Shown here: piece by piece, positions 33,192 through 42,127 of the stretch
Position numbering within the stretch: the stretch's first letter is position 1
Layout: the number at the start of each line of letters is the position of its first letter
DNA from: Jatrophihabitans sp.
Lineage (GTDB): Bacteria; Actinomycetota; Actinomycetes; Mycobacteriales; Jatrophihabitantaceae
Reading direction: 5' to 3'
DNA length: 42,907 bases
Assembly (NCBI GenBank): GCA_025963285.1
Contig: JAOPUX010000106.1
Location: 1-42,907, forward strand
Notes under the pieces: generated by a model
Told to the model about the DNA's origin: nothing
The model's database searches: none
The model's input: the letters and a program-made list of their open reading frames with translations, nothing else
Program-made: the position numbers and the translations under genes

Positions 33192-33845
33192 ATGACTCCC
33201 ACCGCACCCGATCCGGCCGAGTTGCGGCGCAGTTACGAGCGCGCGTCCTTGGGCGAGTCGAGCCTTGCCAGCTCCTGGAGCGAGCAGCTGCTGGCCTGGT
33301 TCGACGCCGCCTACCGCGACCTCGGGGCGGTGGAGGCCAATGCGATCCAGCTCGCCACCGTCGACGAGTTCGGCCATCCAGCGGTGCGGACGGTGCTGGC
33401 CAAGGGGATCGACGAACGGGGCGTCAGCTTCTTCACCAACTACGACTCGGCCAAGGGGCGCGACCTCGACGCCCGCCCCTACGCCGCGATCGTCTTCCTC
33501 TGGCCGGCCCACGAGCGGCAGGTACGGCTCAGCGGCCCGGTGTCGCGGGTGAGCGCCGAGGAGACGGCCGCCTACTTCGCCACCCGGCCGCGGGGATCGC
33601 AGCTCGGGGCCTGGGCCTCGCCGCAGTCGCAGGTCGTGGCGTCCCGCGCCTCGTTGGAGGCGCTGCAGGCAGCCGCCGAGGAGCGCTTCGGCGACGGCGA
33701 GATCCCACCGCCGCCGAACTGGGGCGGTTACCGGCTGGCGCCGGAGGCGGTGGAGTTCTGGCAGGGGCGACCCAACCGGCTGCACGACCGGCTGCGCTTT
33801 CGACTCGATGCAGGTGAGTGGGTCGTCGAACGGCTCGCCCCGTGA
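33192..33845 (+). CDS. pdxH: Pyridoxine/pyridoxamine 5'-phosphate oxidase
   Basis: A 217-residue FMN enzyme that makes pyridoxal phosphate. Recognisable parts are the N-terminal LRRSYERASLGES, the FMN-binding VRTVLAKGIDERGVSFFTNYDSAKG and LWPAHERQVRLSGPVSRV. The C-terminal signature is PPPNWGGYRLAPEAVEFWQGRPNRLHDRLRF, with the conserved Trp and Arg/His substrate residues. ATG 33192 is chosen because AGGA sits 9 nt upstream; ATG 33183 would overlap that site. Its stop overlaps the M20 hydrolase start (GTGA). Several PLP-dependent enzymes lie within 20 kb (SerC, PabC, the fold-III enzyme). Confidence 0.95.
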   Translation: MTPTAPDPAELRRSYERASLGESSLASSWSEQLLAWFDAAYRDLGAVEANAIQLATVDEFGHPAVRTVLAKGIDERGVSFFTNYDSAKGRDLDARPYAAIVFLWPAHERQVRLSGPVSRVSAEETAAYFATRPRGSQLGAWASPQSQVVASRASLEALQAAAEERFGDGEIPPPPNWGGYRLAPEAVEFWQGRPNRLHDRLRFRLDAGEWVVERLAP

Positions 33846-34954
33846 GTGGCGTCGATGTCGTGGCGGTGCGACGCGACCTGCACGCCCACCCCGAGCTTGG
33901 TTTCGTCGAGACCCGCACCACGGCCGTGATCATGGCGACCCTGACGTCGTTGGGGCTGCACCCGGCGGTGCTGCCCGGCGGCACTGGCGTGGTCTGCGAC
34001 CTCGGCTCGGGCCCGCGGACGGTGGCGCTGCGTGCCGACATCGACGCGCTGCCCTTCCAGGACCTGACCGACACGCCTTACCGCTCCACGATCGACGGTG
34101 TCTGCCACGGCTGCGGGCACGACGCGCACACCGCGATCCTGCTCGGTGCCGCAGCTGTGCTGGCCGCCTCGCCGCTGCCTGGACGGGTCCGGCTGATCTT
34201 CCAACCGGCGGAGGAGAAGCTGACCGGCGGTGCTCTCGGGGTGATCGATGCGGGGCTGCTCGCGGGCGTCGACCAGATCTATGCGCTGCACTGCGACCCG
34301 CGCCTGGACACCGGCAGGGTGGGGCTGCGCGTGGGGGCGATCACCGCCGCCTGCGACCACGTCGACGTCACGCTGCGCGGGCCGGGTGGGCACACCGCGC
34401 GCCCGCAGCTCACCGTCGATCTGGTCCGCGCGCTGGGCACTGTGATCACCGGCCTGCCGGAGGCGCTTGACGATCAGGCGCTGCTCGTCTGGGGCGCCAC
34501 GCGGGCCGGGAGCGCGCCCAACGTCATCCCGTCGGTGGCTACGGTGCAGGGCACGCTGCGGCTGCTCGACCGCGATCGCTGGGCCGGTATGGAGGCGGTG
34601 CTGCGGCCCCTGCTGGCCGAGGTGGTCGCCGCCACCGGTGCCGCGGCGGAGCTGGGCTACCAGCAGGGCGTGCCGCCAGTCGTCAACGACGCTGCCTCGG
34701 TCGAGGTGCAGCGCGCTGCGGTCACGGCGGCCCTGGGCCCCGAGGCGGTCGCGGGCACTGAGCAGAGCATGGGCGGCGAGGACTTCGCCTGGTACCTCAC
34801 GCACGTCCCGGGCGCGATGGCCCGTCTCGGTGTGCGCGCGCCCGGCGCCCCGGTGGTGGATCTGCACAGCGGGGCATTCGACCTCGACGAGGCCGCCCTC
34901 GACATAGGGGTGCGCTACACCGTCGCCCTCGCCCTCGCCGCCTTGAGGGCCTGA
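33842..34954 (+). CDS. M20-family amidohydrolase (AmiA/HipO-like)
   Basis: A 370-residue metal-dependent amidohydrolase of the M20D group. It opens RRDLHAHPELGF. The metal-binding CGHDAH is at residues 91-96 and QPAEE at 121-125 (Glu124/125: base and ligand). GGHTARPQ marks the lid domain and MGGEDFAWYL is a late ligand motif. GTG 33842 overlaps the pdxH stop, so it is translationally coupled. Likely substrates are N-acyl amino acids or related amides. An amiA1/amiB1-like gene near lpdA also occurs in mycobacteria (recalled). Confidence 0.92.
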   Translation: MSGVDVVAVRRDLHAHPELGFVETRTTAVIMATLTSLGLHPAVLPGGTGVVCDLGSGPRTVALRADIDALPFQDLTDTPYRSTIDGVCHGCGHDAHTAILLGAAAVLAASPLPGRVRLIFQPAEEKLTGGALGVIDAGLLAGVDQIYALHCDPRLDTGRVGLRVGAITAACDHVDVTLRGPGGHTARPQLTVDLVRALGTVITGLPEALDDQALLVWGATRAGSAPNVIPSVATVQGTLRLLDRDRWAGMEAVLRPLLAEVVAATGAAAELGYQQGVPPVVNDAASVEVQRAAVTAALGPEAVAGTEQSMGGEDFAWYLTHVPGAMARLGVRAPGAPVVDLHSGAFDLDEAALDIGVRYTVALALAALRA

Positions 34955-35033
34955 ACGATCACGCTTTGTGCCGGTACGACCGTGGCGCGCCGCCCAACCG
35001 GTCAGCGCGGAACAGGACGGGATCCAGGGCGGG

Positions 35034-35498
35034 TCAGTCGCCGATCGAGCGGCAGGGACGGGCCCGCAGGGCGGCGACGTACTCCTCCGGCGCACCTGCC
35101 GCCTCCGCGGCCTCCGCGATCAGGCCGAGGTAGCGGGCCGAGGGCAGGCCGCCCTCATAGCCGTCCAGGATGTAGACCCAGGCCAGCTGCTCACCTTCGA
35201 GCGTGTCGATCCGCAGGGTGATCTTGTCGTAGAGGCCGGTGTCGGCCCCCTCCCAGTAGTTCAGCACCTCGTGGTCGTGCGGCGAGACGTCGTAGAGCGC
35301 CACGAAGACCGAGCTCTCCGGGTCGGGCACGACCATGGCCAGGGCGCCGTCCCACCCCAGCTCCTCGCCGCCGAAGGTGAGGCGCCAGCCGGTGAGCCAG
35401 CCGACGCCGGCCGAGGGAGAGTACGGGCAGCGCTCCAGCATCTGCTCCGGGTCCATGTTGGACCCGTAGGCCGCGTAGAGACCGCCTGTCGTGGACAT
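35034..35498 (-). CDS. Gamma-glutamylcyclotransferase-like protein
   Basis: A 154-residue protein of the GGCT/AIG2-like fold. It opens GGLYAAYGSNMDPEQMLERCP, in which YGSN is the substrate-binding signature. A conserved acidic residue lies in LNYWEGADTGLY. ATG 35498 begins the family-typical N-terminus; the much longer frame upstream is spurious. It is divergent from lpdA (about 85 bp) and converges with the M20 gene across a 79-bp gap that holds no clear structure beyond a weak GACCG/CGGTC pair. Its true substrate is uncertain. Confidence 0.85.
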   Translation of the reverse strand: MSTTGGLYAAYGSNMDPEQMLERCPYSPSAGVGWLTGWRLTFGGEELGWDGALAMVVPDPESSVFVALYDVSPHDHEVLNYWEGADTGLYDKITLRIDTLEGEQLAWVYILDGYEGGLPSARYLGLIAEAAEAAGAPEEYVAALRARPCRSIGD

Positions 35499-35570
35499 CG
35501 CCAGAAAGGGTATCGACCACCGGCACGCTCCGATAGCCACTGCCGTTGCCCGTGTGGTGAGCCGAAGCGG

Positions 35571-35576
35571 GACAAT
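35571..35576 (+). promoter_or_regulatory. -10 element of leaderless lpdA
   Basis: GACAAT ends 6 nt before the GTG at 35583, so transcription should start at the first base of the start codon. No ribosome site is present. An ATG at 35575 runs into a stop after three codons. Confidence 0.45.
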
Positions 35577-35582
35577 GGTCAC

Positions 35583-36983
35583 GTGACGCGCATCGTGATC
35601 GTCGGCGGCGGCCCCGCCGGCTATGAATCGGCCCTCGTGGCAGCCCAGCTCGGCGCCCAGGTGACCGTGATCGACCGCGACGGCATCGGCGGTGCCTGCG
35701 TGCTCACCGACTGCGTGCCGAGCAAGACGTTGATCGCTACGAGCGAGCGTGTCTCGGCGCTGCGTGACGGCCCGCGGGTGGGCGTTGGAGACGGTGAGGT
35801 CGCGGTCGAGTTGCACGTCGTCAACACCCGGATCAAGGACCTGGCTCGGGAGCAGTCCGACGACATCAAGTTCCGGCTGCTCTCCGAAGGCGTCACCGTG
35901 CTCAACGGGGCCGGGCGCTTCTGTGCCGAGCAGCCGCTGTACGGGGCACACGCCCTCGAGGCGGTCGACGCCGACGGCCGGGTCAGCGCCACGGTCGAGG
36001 CAGACGTCGTGCTGCTGGCCACCGGTGGCACCCCGCGAGTGCTCGACACCGCGGTGCCCGACGGCGAGCGGATCCTGTCGTGGCGTGACGTCTACGACCT
36101 GCCGGAGATGCCCAGCCACCTGGTGGTGATCGGCTCCGGCGTCACCGGGGCGGAGTTCGCCAGTGGCTACAGCGAGCTGGGCGTGCCGGTCACGCTCGTC
36201 TCCAGTCGCGACCGCGTGCTCCCGGGTGAGGATCCTGATGCGGCTGCCGTGATCGAGGAGGTCTTCACCTCGCGCGGGGGCACCCTCGTCAAGCAGGCCC
36301 GGGCCTCGGCCGTGAAGCGGGTCGGTGACGGTGTCGTGGTGCAGCTGCAGGACGGCCGGACCGTCGAGGGCTCCCACGCCCTGATGTGCGTGGGGTCGGT
36401 GCCCAACTCCGCCGGCCTCGGCCTGGAGCACGTCGGCGTTCAGCTCGACGAGAACGGCTACATCCCGGTCGACCGCGTCTCGCGCACCAACGTCGGCTCG
36501 ATCTACGCCGCCGGGGACTGCACGGGCGTGCTGCTGCTGGCCTCGGTGGCCGGCATGCAGGGGCGTATCGCGATGTGGCACGCACTCGGCGAGGCGGTGA
36601 CCCCGCTGCGCCTGAAGACGGTGGCCGCGAACGTCTTCACCCATCCAGAGATCGCGACGGTCGGCATCGGGTACGCCGCCATCGCCAGCGGGGCGGTGCC
36701 CTCCCGCAGTGTCACGCTCCCCCTGCACACGAACGCCCGGGCGAAGATGGCCGGCCACCGGGACGGCTTCATCAAGGTCTACTGCCGCCCGGCCACGGGC
36801 GTGGTGATCGGTGGGGTCGTGGTGTCGCCCAACGCCTCCGAGTTGATCTTCCCGCTGGCCCTTGCGGTGCAGCGCAGCCTCACCGTGGCCGACCTTGCCG
36901 GCACGATCGGCGTCTACCCGTCGCTCTCCGGTTCGGTGGCCGAGGCAGCGCGCCGCCTGATGTCCCACGACGACCTCGACTAA
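35583..36983 (+). CDS. lpdA: Flavoprotein NAD(P)H:quinone reductase LpdA (class I disulfide reductase fold)
   Basis: A 466-residue FAD/NAD(P)-binding protein of the LpdA group. The FAD motif is VIVGGGPAGYESA, followed by GIGGACVLTDCVPSK (C39 and C44), the NAD(P) motif VVIGSGVTGAEFASGYSELG, and IYAAGDCTG. The end GVYPSLSGSVAEAARRLMSHDDLD is nearly that of M. tuberculosis LpdA and lacks the His-Glu pair of true lipoamide dehydrogenases. Unlike that protein it has both cysteines of the CxxxxC motif. GTG 35583 is the only fitting start. A quinone-reducing, redox-protective role is the best call. Confidence 0.92.
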   Translation: MTRIVIVGGGPAGYESALVAAQLGAQVTVIDRDGIGGACVLTDCVPSKTLIATSERVSALRDGPRVGVGDGEVAVELHVVNTRIKDLAREQSDDIKFRLLSEGVTVLNGAGRFCAEQPLYGAHALEAVDADGRVSATVEADVVLLATGGTPRVLDTAVPDGERILSWRDVYDLPEMPSHLVVIGSGVTGAEFASGYSELGVPVTLVSSRDRVLPGEDPDAAAVIEEVFTSRGGTLVKQARASAVKRVGDGVVVQLQDGRTVEGSHALMCVGSVPNSAGLGLEHVGVQLDENGYIPVDRVSRTNVGSIYAAGDCTGVLLLASVAGMQGRIAMWHALGEAVTPLRLKTVAANVFTHPEIATVGIGYAAIASGAVPSRSVTLPLHTNARAKMAGHRDGFIKVYCRPATGVVIGGVVVSPNASELIFPLALAVQRSLTVADLAGTIGVYPSLSGSVAEAARRLMSHDDLD

Positions 36984-36992
36984 GAAGGACGC

Positions 36993-37361
36993 ATGACCTC
37001 GCACGGAGACTTCTCGCCGCAGGCCCGAGAGCGGGCCGAGCGCACTGTGCTGGTGGCCGAGATCTTCGGCGACCACGCGGAGCTGATCGTCGCGCGCCTG
37101 CCCGACGTGCCTGAGGGCAGCGTGCTCGTGGCCGTCGTCGACGCCGAGCACTCCTTCAGCGGTACGCACCACGTCGAGCAGACCGAACTGCACGCGCGGG
37201 TGGTCGAACTCGAGGCCGACGGTGCCTGGGCCATGGTCTTCAGCTATCCCGCCACCGCCGAGGACGTGCGGCGGCGTGCTGCCGACTACGCGTCGACGGC
37301 CCGCAAGCGCGCCGAGGTGATCGACCGGATCATCGCCCGGCGCGCGGCCAGCGATGAGTGA
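36993..37361 (+). CDS. Hypothetical protein linked to lpdA
   Basis: A 122-residue soluble protein, 9 bp after lpdA with AAGGA 5-6 nt before its ATG, so in the same operon. It appears to be alpha/beta with VLVAEIFGDHAELIVARLPDVPEG, a VVDAEHSFSGTHHVEQTELHARVVEL stretch and a basic C-terminal helix. I do not recognise the family. Clean codon usage and the ribosome site support a real gene. Confidence 0.7.
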   Translation: MTSHGDFSPQARERAERTVLVAEIFGDHAELIVARLPDVPEGSVLVAVVDAEHSFSGTHHVEQTELHARVVELEADGAWAMVFSYPATAEDVRRRAADYASTARKRAEVIDRIIARRAASDE

Positions 37362-37764
37362 CGGCGAGTCCGACAGCACCGAGGGTGACGGCCTGGAGGG
37401 CGGCGAGGTCGAGGAGCTCTTCGACGACGAGGATGACGACGAGGTCTCTGTCGCGCCGCGGCCGCGGCGGGTCCTGGCCGTCTTCGGGATAGCGCTGGCC
37501 GGGTTCGTCTTCATCGCGATCGCCGGCGCGGTCTTGTTCGCCGTCCTGATCTTCCGGGTGCGCGACCGCGCCGACCCGAACCACACCGTCCGGCAGAAGT
37601 ACCAGGCCCGCTACAGCCACTGCGTCACGCAGGGCGGCAGTAAGGACAGCTGCAGCATCACGGTGCTGGAGGCCTGCGAGCAGGACCACTGGTGGACCGA
37701 CCCGGGTCGCGTCGACCAGCGCGAGACCGTCTGCCTCGCCACCGTCCCCAAGCGCGCACCGTGA
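37354..37764 (+). CDS. Single-pass membrane protein with acidic N-terminus and extracytoplasmic cysteines
   Basis: A 136-residue protein overlapping the previous gene by 8 bp. Residues 1-33 are strikingly acidic (EELFDDEDDDE). A basic PRPRR precedes one transmembrane helix (about 41-67), which predicts an inside acidic tail. The outer 65 residues contain four cysteines (HCVTQ, SCSIT, ACEQD, VCLAT) that could form two disulfides. The family is not recognised. It ends 7 bp from the convergent accA stop. Confidence 0.7.
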   Translation: MSDGESDSTEGDGLEGGEVEELFDDEDDDEVSVAPRPRRVLAVFGIALAGFVFIAIAGAVLFAVLIFRVRDRADPNHTVRQKYQARYSHCVTQGGSKDSCSITVLEACEQDHWWTDPGRVDQRETVCLATVPKRAP

Positions 37765-37771
37765 TCGGCAG

Positions 37772-39541
37772 CTACTCCTTGATCTCGCAGATGACGCTGC
37801 CCGAGGTGACGACGGCGCCTACCTCAGCGCTCAGCCCGCTGATCACGCCGGCCTTGTGAGCGTTGATCGGCTGCTCCATCTTCATGGCCTCAAGCACGAC
37901 GATCATCTGGCCGGCCTCGACGGTGTCGCCGTCGGTTACGGCGACCTTCACGATCGTGCCCTGCATGGGTGCGGTCAGCGAGTCACCGGACGCGGCGGCA
38001 CCGGACTTCTTGCCAGCCGCGCGCTTCGGTGCGGCCTTCCGCGCACCGAAGCCGCCGCCACCGCCGCCGCCGGCGCCGAAGCCGGCGGGCAGCGAGACCT
38101 CAAGGCGCTTGCCGCCGACCTCGACCACGACCGTCTCGCGGGGCCCGGCCTCCTCGGCGGCGTCGGCGCCACCGCTGAAGGGCGGGATCTGGTTGTCGAA
38201 CTCCGTCTCGATCCAGCGGGTGAAGATCGTGAACGGAGTCTCGTCGTCGGTGGCGAAGGCCGGGTCGCTGACGACCGCGCGGTGGAACGGCAGCGCGGTG
38301 GCCATGCCGTCGACGATCATCTCGTCGAGGGCGCGGCGGGCCCGCTGCAGCGCCTCGGCGCGGCTCTCGCCGGTGACGATCAGCTTGGCGAGCAGCGAGT
38401 CGAAGGCGCCACCGACGACGGAGTTGCCCTCGATGCCGGAGTCGACGCGCACGCCCGGGCCGGCCGGCTCGCGGTAGGTGGTGACGGTTCCGGGTGCCGG
38501 CAGGAAGCCGCGTCCCGGGTCCTCACCGTTGATCCGGAACTCGAAGGCGTGCCCGCGCGGGGTCGGGTCCTCGGTGAAGCGGAGCACCTCGCCCTCGGCG
38601 ATGCGGAACTGCTCGCGGACCAGGTCGACGCCGCTGGTCTCCTCCGTGACGGGGTGCTCGACCTGCAGGCGGGTGTTGACCTCGAGGAAGCTGATCACGC
38701 CGTCGGCACCGACCAGGTACTCGACGGTGCCGGCCCCGTAGTAGGAGGCCTCCTTGCAGATGGCCTTGGCCGAGGCGTGGATCGTGGCTCGCTGCTCATC
38801 GGTGAGGTACGGCGCCGGGGCCTCCTCGACCAGCTTCTGGTTGCGGCGCTGCAACGAGCAGTCGCGGGTGCCGACGACGATGACGTTGCCGTGGGTGTCG
38901 GCCAGCACCTGGGCCTCGACGTGACGCGAGCGGTCGAGATAGCGCTCCACGAAGCACTCGCCGCGCCCGAAGGCGGAGATGGCCTCCCGCACGGCCGAGT
39001 CGTAGAACTCGGCGACCTCGCTCATCTCGCGGGCGATCTTCATGCCGCGCCCGCCACCGCCGTAGACGGCCTTGATGGCGATCGGCAGGCCGTGCTCCTC
39101 GGCGAAGGCGATCACCTCGTCCGCGCCGGAGACCGGGTCCTTGGTGCCGGCGACGAGGGGTGCCCCGGCGCGCTCGGCGATGTGCCGGGCCACGGCCTTG
39201 TCACCGAGGTCGCGGATCGACTGCGGGGACGGGCCGATCCAGGTGATGCCGGCGTCCAGGACGGCCTGGGCGAAGTCGGCGTTCTCGGAGAGGAAGCCGT
39301 AACCGGGGTGGATCGCGTCGGCGCCGGACTGCTTCGCCGCGTCGATCACCTTGTCGATGACCAGGTACGACTCACCCGGGGTGTTGCCGCCGAGCGCATA
39401 GGCTTCGTCGGCCATCTTCACGTGCAGCGCGTCCCGGTCGGGTTCTGCGTAGATCGCCACCGAGGTGTAGCCGGCGTCGCGGCAGGCGCGGATGACGCGC
39501 ACCGCGATCTCGCCGCGATTGGCGATGAGGACCTTCTGCAC
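37772..39541 (-). CDS. Acyl-CoA carboxylase alpha chain (biotin carboxylase + biotin carrier)
   Basis: A 589-residue enzyme. The biotin carboxylase domain occupies residues 1-450: [31 protein letters not shown], the glycine-rich [28 protein letters not shown] Gly-rich and Lys-rich linker ([24 protein letters not shown]) leads to the biotinyl domain with EAMKMEQ, biotinylated at K554. The start is GTG 39541 with AGAAGGG 8 nt upstream. It resembles AccA3-type subunits. The beta subunit at 42124 is divergently oriented 2.6 kb away on the other side of the MerR operator and may be its partner. Confidence 0.95.
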   Translation of the reverse strand: MQKVLIANRGEIAVRVIRACRDAGYTSVAIYAEPDRDALHVKMADEAYALGGNTPGESYLVIDKVIDAAKQSGADAIHPGYGFLSENADFAQAVLDAGITWIGPSPQSIRDLGDKAVARHIAERAGAPLVAGTKDPVSGADEVIAFAEEHGLPIAIKAVYGGGGRGMKIAREMSEVAEFYDSAVREAISAFGRGECFVERYLDRSRHVEAQVLADTHGNVIVVGTRDCSLQRRNQKLVEEAPAPYLTDEQRATIHASAKAICKEASYYGAGTVEYLVGADGVISFLEVNTRLQVEHPVTEETSGVDLVREQFRIAEGEVLRFTEDPTPRGHAFEFRINGEDPGRGFLPAPGTVTTYREPAGPGVRVDSGIEGNSVVGGAFDSLLAKLIVTGESRAEALQRARRALDEMIVDGMATALPFHRAVVSDPAFATDDETPFTIFTRWIETEFDNQIPPFSGGADAAEEAGPRETVVVEVGGKRLEVSLPAGFGAGGGGGGGFGARKAAPKRAAGKKSGAAASGDSLTAPMQGTIVKVAVTDGDTVEAGQMIVVLEAMKMEQPINAHKAGVISGLSAEVGAVVTSGSVICEIKE

Positions 39542-39619
39542 GATGGTGCCCTTCTGCAGTGCGTACCCGGGGAAGACGCCCTCGCTGAGAGCAGTCCGAA
39601 TCCGCAGATTACCGGGCCG

Positions 39620-40561
39620 TCATTGCGCCGTTGAGCTACCCCATGCCCGGACGTAATCCACCTCCATCGAGGCGGGCAGTGCGGTCGCCGCCGAGGGCAG
39701 GTTCGGGCTCGTGTTTCCCAGGGCCAACTCGAGCAGGATGTAGAACGGGTGATCGAACGGTGCCGGCTGGGACAGCGGCTGGTTCGGTTGCCAGTTGGTG
39801 AAGTCGGCGCACTGCCGCCCATCGACCTCGAAGGCGATCGAGGTCGGTGTCCAGTCGACGCCGTAGGTGTGGAACTCGCCGGCCGGGTCGCTCACCGAGC
39901 AGCTGCCGCCCTGGCTGGTCGGCAGGCCGTCGCGGCCGCGGTAGTGGAGGTGCGCGGCCACCGAGCCGGGTGAGGAGCCGAAGAGTTCGGCGATGTCGAT
40001 CTCGCCGGAGGTCGGCCACCGGCCGTAGGTCTGGGCCTGCGGGTACATCCACAGCGCCGGCTGCAGCCCTGCCTCGGCGGGCAGCTTCGCGCGGATCTCG
40101 AAGCGGCCGTACAGCTGGGCGAAGTGGCCCGAGGAGGTCACCATCCCGCTGGCGTACTGCGTCGAGATTCCGCCGCAGCCGACCGGCTCGGCGGAGTGCG
40201 TCACCGTCAACGTCAGCACACCCCTGCCCACCCCCACGTGCTGGCCGTCGTCGACGTAGCACTCGGCGCCGGAGTGGAAGCCGTACTGCGTGGTCTTCAC
40301 CACCTGCCAGTGCGCAGGATCCAGGGTGCTGCCGTCGAACTCGTCGTCGAAGGTGCAGTGCCAGCGACCACCGCCCGGCGCGCTGATCGTGCCGCACGTC
40401 GAGGTGGTGCCCGGCCGGCTGACCACCACGAGCACGCCGGCCAGGACGAGCACCGCGAGGATCACGATGAGGATCGGGCGACGGCGGGCCAGCACCGAGC
40501 CGAGGCTACTTGCCGGCGCCGGCCAATACGGTGAGACGGGCGCGGCACTGAGTGGCGACAT
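39620..40561 (-). CDS. Membrane-anchored glycoside hydrolase family 16
   Basis: A 313-residue beta-glucanase-like protein. A basic stretch (LARRR) precedes one hydrophobic helix (29-48) acting as signal anchor; the catalytic domain is outside. The GH16 signature SGEIDIAELFG gives E187 (nucleophile), D189 and E192 (acid/base). WHCTFDDEFDG and GFHSGAECY start the jelly-roll. ATG 40561 has GAGG 6-7 nt upstream although it lies 56 bp inside the merR 3' end, so the two genes overlap and are probably coupled. Likely substrates are beta-1,3 or mixed-linkage glucans. Confidence 0.9.
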   Translation of the reverse strand: MSPLSAAPVSPYWPAPASSLGSVLARRRPILIVILAVLVLAGVLVVVSRPGTTSTCGTISAPGGGRWHCTFDDEFDGSTLDPAHWQVVKTTQYGFHSGAECYVDDGQHVGVGRGVLTLTVTHSAEPVGCGGISTQYASGMVTSSGHFAQLYGRFEIRAKLPAEAGLQPALWMYPQAQTYGRWPTSGEIDIAELFGSSPGSVAAHLHYRGRDGLPTSQGGSCSVSDPAGEFHTYGVDWTPTSIAFEVDGRQCADFTNWQPNQPLSQPAPFDHPFYILLELALGNTSPNLPSAATALPASMEVDYVRAWGSSTAQ

Positions 40562-40916
40562 CGTCTACCTCGGCCAGGGTCCGGCGCAGATCGGCCTGTC
40601 GCTCGCGCAGGTCGGTGGCGATCTCGTCGAGGCGGCCGAGGAGGGTCTGCAGCTGGCGCTGCTCCGAGGTCTCGGCGCCGTCGTACATGTCGACGATCTC
40701 GCGGCACTCACTCAGCGTCATGCCGAAGCGCCGGCCGCGCAGGATCAGCCGCAGCCGGGCCCGGTCGCGGACGTCGTAGACCCGGTTGGTGCCCTGCCGC
40801 AGTGGGGCGAGCAGCCCCTCGGCCTCGTAGAAGCGCAGCGTGCGGGTGGTGACGCCCAGCTCGTCGGCCAGCTCGCGGACCGTCCAGGTGCGGGCGTCTT
40901 CCGCTGGGCTCGACAT
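40506..40916 (-). CDS. MerR-family regulator (LiuR-like)
   Basis: A 136-residue regulator. The N-terminal winged helix is WTVRELADELGVTTRTLRFYEAEGLL...TNRVYDVRDRARLRLILRGRRFGMTLSE; a coiled-coil dimerisation helix (ETSEQRQLQTLLGRLDEIATDLRERQADLRRTL) follows. There are no metal-binding cysteines at the C-terminus apart from one, so a metal sensor is unlikely. ATG 40916 is chosen; -35 TTGACG and -10 AACCAT place the transcript start there (leaderless). The palindrome at 40929-40954 and the acyl-CoA dehydrogenase next door match the branched-chain acyl-CoA regulators of the LiuR type. Confidence 0.88.
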   Translation of the reverse strand: MSSPAEDARTWTVRELADELGVTTRTLRFYEAEGLLAPLRQGTNRVYDVRDRARLRLILRGRRFGMTLSECREIVDMYDGAETSEQRQLQTLLGRLDEIATDLRERQADLRRTLAEVDDVATQCRARLTVLAGAGK

Positions 40917-40928
40917 GCGTCTATGGTT

Positions 40929-40954
40929 GCTTGACGTTGACGTAAACGTCAAGC
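40929..40954. promoter_or_regulatory. LiuR-type operator between merR and the acyl-CoA dehydrogenase
   Basis: GCTTGACGTT (40929-40938) and AACGTCAAGC (40945-40954) form a perfect 10-bp dyad around GACGTA. The TTGACGTT-like half-site resembles the published style of LiuR sites. It lies between the putative -35 and -10 of merR and 22 bp upstream of the acd ATG, so it can control both directions. Confidence 0.8.
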
Positions 40955-40975
40955 AGTGGTGGGCAAGGAGTTGAG

Positions 40976-42127
40976 ATGTCGTTCGAGCTCTCCGAGGATC
41001 ACGAGACCTTCCGTGCCGTGGTGCGGGACTTCGCCGAGCGCGAGGTGGCCCCGCATGTGGCCGAGTGGGACCGTGCCTGTCACTTCCCGGTGCCGGTGGT
41101 GCGTGCCATGGGGGAGCTCGGCCTCTTCGGGCTCGTGGTGCCCGAGGAGTACGGCGGGAGCGGGGGCGACTTCACCTCGCTCTGCGTGGCCATCGAGGAG
41201 CTCGGGCGCGTCGACCAGTCGATCGGGATCACGCTGGAGGCGGGCGTCGGGCTCGGCATCAACCCGATCCTGACCTTCGGCACCGACGAGCAGAGGGCAC
41301 AGTGGCTGCCCGACCTCGTCAGCGGCAGAGCCATCGCCGCCTTCGGGCTCACCGAGCCCGAGGCCGGCTCGGACGCCGGCGCCACCAAGACGCGCGCGGT
41401 GCTCGACGGAGGCGACTGGGTGGTGAACGGCGCCAAGGCCTTCATCACCAACTCGGGCACCGACATCACCTCGCTGGTCACCGTGACGGCCCGCACCGGC
41501 GACGGCGAGATCAGCTCGATCATGATCCCGGCGGGCACACCCGGCTTCACCGTCGAGCCGGCCTACGACAAGCTCGGCTGGCACATCTCCGACACCCACG
41601 GCCTCTCCTTCGACGACTGCCGGGTGCCCGAGGCGAACCTCCTCGGCCCCCGCGGCGACGGCTTCAAGCAGTTCCTGGCGGTGCTCGACGACGGCCGGAT
41701 CGCCATCGCGGCCCTCGCGGTCGGCCTCGCCCAGGCCTGCCTTGACCTCTCGGTGAAGTACTCGCTGGAGCGGCACACCTTCGGCCTGCCGATCGGGGCG
41801 CGCCAGGCCGTCGCCTTCTCGCTGAGCGACCTGGCGGTGTCGGTGGAGGCGGCCCGGCTGCTCACCTACAAGGCCGCGGCGATGAAGGACGCGGGGCGCC
41901 CGTCGAAGGAGCTCAAGCGGGCCGCCGCGATCGCCAAGCTCTACTCCACCGGGGCGGCGGTGACGGCCACCCGGATCGCGACCCAGGTCTTCGGCGGGAA
42001 CGGCTTCATGGAGGAGTTCCCGGTGGCCCGCTTCTACCGCGACGCCAAGATCCTCGAGATCGGCGAGGGCACCTCGGAGGTGCAGCGGATGCTGATCGCG
42101 CGCAGCCTCGGGCTCCCCGTCCAGTGA
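40976..42127 (+). CDS. Acyl-CoA dehydrogenase
   Basis: A 383-residue FAD enzyme that introduces a trans-2 double bond into acyl-CoA. The family signatures are AFGLTEPEAGSDAGATKT (FAD/substrate loop), QVFGGNGFMEEFPVARFYRDAKILEIGEGTSEVQR, and the catalytic base probably E364 in IGEGTSE. AAGGAG is 8 nt before ATG 40976. Its TGA overlaps the GTG of the carboxyltransferase. The pairing with a carboxyltransferase under a LiuR-like regulator suggests isovaleryl- or other branched-chain acyl-CoA (leucine route), although a Glu in the EGT position is shared with short-chain enzymes. Confidence 0.95.
   Translation: MSFELSEDHETFRAVVRDFAEREVAPHVAEWDRACHFPVPVVRAMGELGLFGLVVPEEYGGSGGDFTSLCVAIEELGRVDQSIGITLEAGVGLGINPILTFGTDEQRAQWLPDLVSGRAIAAFGLTEPEAGSDAGATKTRAVLDGGDWVVNGAKAFITNSGTDITSLVTVTARTGDGEISSIMIPAGTPGFTVEPAYDKLGWHISDTHGLSFDDCRVPEANLLGPRGDGFKQFLAVLDDGRIAIAALAVGLAQACLDLSVKYSLERHTFGLPIGARQAVAFSLSDLAVSVEAARLLTYKAAAMKDAGRPSKELKRAAAIAKLYSTGAAVTATRIATQVFGGNGFMEEFPVARFYRDAKILEIGEGTSEVQRMLIARSLGLPVQ

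Noticed and set aside
35034..37586. 850-codon minus-strand frame across lpdA
   Set aside because: Only its last 154 codons (GGCT-like) make sense; the rest is antisense to lpdA and its downstream genes.
39542..39619. tRNA gene in the accA-GH16 gap
   Set aside because: No acceptor or T-arm pairing could be found; only 78 bp with no cloverleaf.
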